Below are positions 60,720-64,000 of a stretch of 64,000 nucleotides of DNA, piece by piece (position 1 is the stretch's first letter; every line of letters starts with the position of its first letter). The stretch is from Monosporascus cannonballus (lineage: Eukaryota > Ascomycota > Sordariomycetes > Xylariales): contig QJNS01000205.1 of assembly GCA_004154925.1 (NCBI GenBank), positions 62,001 through 126,000 on the forward strand. Reading direction: 5' to 3'. The translations under genes were made by a program, and so were the position numbers. Below the pieces are notes generated by a model that saw only the letters and a list, made by a program, of their open reading frames with translations, was not told the DNA's origin and ran no database searches.

Positions 60720-63700
60720 TTAGTGGTTCCGTCGTTATTGATAAAAATTCTTTAATAAACGCTGGGCGCCAATAAGGTTTTGAGCAGATTTTGAGATGTT
60801 TTTAGAGTCCAGATATTTTTTTTATTTAAATGGGTATTACCTAAGTTCTTTTTCTTTCGTATCGAATATTTTCTTTATTTTATATACTTACTTATATTTT
60901 ACTTTTACGTCGTTTTGTATTATATATATCTTGATGGTATTTGTTCTTAAATTAAAAAATAAAATATGAAAAATTGGATGAAATTTAACTTTTGATAAAG
61001 GTTCTAACCGGTATTTATTTTCTAAAGTTTTCTTGGTGATTTTATATAGTCTAATATATTTGAAATTCAGTCTTTTCTGAGGTCATTTTGTTTAAATGTT
61101 TTTTATAGCGAAGCAGATTATTTTCTCTTTTTCGAAAGTTAATTATTTTAACCTTTTTTTGATTATAATAATTGTTTATTCAATTTTGTAAGAATTTCAA
61201 TTTTATTTTTCTTTTCTAGTACAGCTATTTAAGTTATTTTGATATAAGGAAAGCTTTAACGATAATTATTTTATCGTTTCGTATTTCTTTATAATTTTCC
61301 AGGGAAAACCCAGGGTTAACCTTCGCAGGTATTATTTTGACACTTTTATAATCACTAGTTTTATGCGTTAGTTCTGTAATTAATGATTTTTTAACTCGGT
61401 TATTTTATTTGTAATCAATATAAAATCGTAAGTAGATTTTTAAGGTTTGGCTTATTTATTTTGTTTGTTTATTTGTTTATCGTTTAAACGCCCTGGATAA
61501 TTTGTAATTAAGGCCGATTTATATTATAAAACCGTGTCGAAATTTAAATGCGAATATTAATCCTGTATTTGAAAAAATTTTTATTAGTAGTCCGTATATA
61601 TTAAATATGTCTCTAAAAGAAGTATATGTTACTTAGTCAGTATTCGTACTCTTATAATACAGCAAGAAATAGGAAGATTTGGTAAATCGATTAACTATTA
61701 CGAAAATACTCTTGTAATATACTTTTTAACGGGATTGTCAGATATAAGAAATTTGAAAATAAAGTCCAATATAATTAAATATTAAGGTTGCTTTATGTTT
61801 AATAACATTTGTAATTTTCCGTATGGCTTACATCGTTATATCTTAATATTCTTAGAAACGTTGTACCGTTATCGTACTTTCTATATTATTGTTTTTATCT
61901 TAAAATATATAAATATATTAAAGTCGTTTTAAGATTTTGTAAATCCCTAGATATTTACGTAACTGATGTTCGTATATTTTTCGTACTTAATCTTCCTTGT
62001 ATCTTTTTAAAAACCTGTGTTTTGTTTTTTTTTAGCCTTTTAGAAAACCGTCGTTATAAGACTTGATTTTTTTTAATATATATCAAAAGACATTGCTCGA
62101 ATTGTCGCCATCTGTCGTAAACGTAAATATCCTTTAATGATAATATTAAAAATTAGAGAACTAAATTTAATTAATACTTTTCGAAATCTGGTCGTTTGTA
62201 AAATATATTAATTTTGCCGTTTTCTGAACCAGGTTTTTAAATAAGAAAGAAATTAATGTTCACCAAATTTTCTACGTATTTTAATTATCGTTCTTTAAGC
62301 TCTCTAGTCGTAATAAAACTGGTAAATTTCTGGTAATTCGTATAAACTTTAACGTAATACAATTCTGCTTTTAAAAAGTGTTTAAATTCTTAAAATACCA
62401 TATTAATACCTATAAATTTCTGATTTAAATTGCCGTAATTGAGTTCCGTTTTTTAGCTTATATTAATAAAATATAATGGATACTAATTTGCCTTAATTAT
62501 TTCGCTATCCGATTACTACTCTTAATATATAATTCGAAATATCGGTTTTTAGCTTAACGAAATAAGTTAGATCGTGTATAATTAACATTAGTGTGCTAAT
62601 AATTACATCCTTGATTTCCTAAAACGCTTTTTCGATTCCAGACATCTATTTAAACTTTTTTCTTTCTTTATAAGATTAGTTAAAAGTATAAATATTCTGT
62701 GAAATTTCGAATAAACCTTCTATAATAATTGGCGAATCTCAGAAACACCTCGAGCTTTTCAACTATCGTTGGCGTTTGCTATTTTATAACTATAACGATT
62801 TTCTTTAGGTCTATCTTAACGTATTCTATTGTAATAATATGTCTCAAAATTTTACTTTTTAACTAGAAAATTAACTCTTTTTTACGTTAATGAATATTCT
62901 TACGTATTATAAATCTTGAAGCATTTGATAAACGTTTTTGATATATGTTTTTTTAATTGCCGAAAAAAATAAAAATATTATTAAAATAACATACCACAAA
63001 AACGTCGAAATATTCGCAGAATACATAATTAATTATTTATCGAAAGATTGCTAATACGTTCGTAAGCTTTATTTGTATAATTAAAATTTCTAACAGTCCG
63101 TATTTCGTTTTAAAGGCTGTTTTCTATTTATATTCTTTTTTAATCCTGATAAGCTTATATCTATTTTTAAAGTCGAATACTGTAAACTATTTAGCTTCGT
63201 AAAATCAGTTTTGAATTTCTATATTTAAATGTAATAACGTTTAATTCTTAATAATAAATTAGTTTAACTATCGATAATTAACTATAAACTACAATTCTCT
63301 GTTTCATTTAAGTTCGAAACATATATGGTAATTTGTTAGTAGTTTCGAAAGTTAAATATATCCTTTTTATAACCGATTTTTCTAGTATTTTTTAACAACG
63401 CACAACTTATTTCCGCTAAAATTATAAATAAGACAAAACTTCGTCAAAACGCTTTTTTTAAGAATTATTTCATAATCTCAATCGTTATATTTCCGTATTT
63501 TCTTATCGAGCTTTTTTCTAAGGAACTACTTATATCTATAGTTTTATAATAATACATTTATTAAATTTTCTAACATTTAAGACTATAATGCTAAATCGTT
63601 ATTTCGTTAGCGTAATTTCGCTTTAATAATAATAACAATATATCGTATTTTTCTTTAATACCTATTTTTTTCTTATATTTTGTTCCTTTAAGTATTAATG

Positions 63701-64000
63701 TTTCTGTTACATCGTTATTTCTATATTTGTTGCTATTTTCGATCAAATATTAAAATTTTATATTTTTCTTTTATTTGTTAATGAGAAATACAACGAATTT
63801 TACCTAAACAGGTTTTCCGTTAATCAAAACTTTATACTGGCGTATCCATAATAATCATAAAATCATATCGTAATTCCTAAAAAAACAAAATTGAAAAAAT
63901 TATCTGGTATTGTTTTTAAATAAAAGTTTCGAAATAATTAATTTCGGGTATAAATTTCCCGTCATAGTAAACGAATTCCTAACTTTCAATATTCGTAACT
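60720..64000 (-). pseudogene. Gypsy pol of element H (partial)
   Basis: Decayed pol read leftward. The RT box near 62,977-62,988 is Y-F-N-N (from Y-L-D-D; both Asp changed to Asn and Leu to Phe) after 'EYFDVFVVC'. Integrase and chromodomain can be followed by alignment to E (35,250-36,400). It is more heavily mutated than C, D1, D2 and E, comparable to F. The gene continues past the window end with RT N-terminus, protease and gag expected. Confidence 0.75.

Larger units (their letters stand above)
59706..64000 (-). mobile_element. Gypsy element H (minus strand, cut by window end)
   Basis: 3' LTR and most of pol of another A/E/F/G-family element. It is colinear with E from the LTR (59,706-60,070) through the antisense ORF, chromodomain (about 60,780-60,900), integrase (61,130-62,100) and RNase H (62,400-62,600) to the RT region. 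Its 5' end is beyond the window. The flanking bases at the left are GTTAA; the matching target-site copy cannot be seen. Confidence 0.85.

Noticed and set aside
1..64000. Low-GC bacterial, mitochondrial or apicomplexan DNA
   Set aside because: RIP-type transitions, nested LTR retrotransposons with 5-bp TSDs, a pogo element and a GT-AG spliced gene in a GC-balanced island point to a filamentous ascomycete nuclear genome.

Overview
The window looks like a repeat-filled, AT-rich isochore of a filamentous ascomycete (Pezizomycotina). Almost all of it is strongly AT-biased. Recognisable transposon reading frames carry the signature of repeat-induced point mutation (RIP): Gln and Trp codons have become stops, Cys codons (TGY) have become Tyr (TAY), Asp (GAY) has become Asn (AAY), and CpG dinucleotides survive while CpA and TpG are depleted. 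I see no intact protein gene. Almost every long open frame is a chance frame in AT-rich DNA or runs across the real, stop-filled frame.

Layout. 1-3,711: 3' part of a plus-strand Ty3/Gypsy element (G), whose LTR is fused head-to-head at CCGTACGG to the LTR of a minus-strand element (F, to about 11,780). F carries an inserted 1.8 kb pogo/Fot-type DNA transposon (5,866-7,672). 12,030-12,550: two tRNA-like, SINE-like repeats. 12,628-26,221: Gypsy element B with element A (13,014-19,743) inserted 8 bp inside its 5' LTR. 26,572-28,183: a possible TIR-flanked DNA element with an unrecognised ORF. 28,632-56,570: three-level nest in which minus-strand Gypsy C holds E (34,282-55,360), and E holds two copies of a second lineage, D1 (38,528-45,753) and D2 (46,276-53,532). 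E, D1 and D2 have perfect 5-bp target-site duplications. 56,885-58,625: the only GC-balanced island, with the remains of an intron-containing gene for a small secreted protein, apparently broken by two 1-nt frameshifts and ended by a 135-bp MITE. 59,706-64,000: another Gypsy (H), running off the window.

The most interesting recurring signal is an antisense ORF. Between the integrase/chromodomain end and the 3' LTR, Gypsy elements of three lineages (A/E/H, B/C and D1/D2) carry a frame on the strand opposite gag-pol. It encodes Cys pairs followed by a Lys/Glu-rich coiled-coil-like region and a short Asp/Trp-containing tail. In the A/E/H lineage, after reading RIP Tyr as Cys, the spacing is C-x2-C-x6-C-x8-C-x2-C-x6-C, the spacing of fungal Zn(II)2Cys6 domains. 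I could not run searches, alignments or composition statistics. Family names rest on motifs read by eye.
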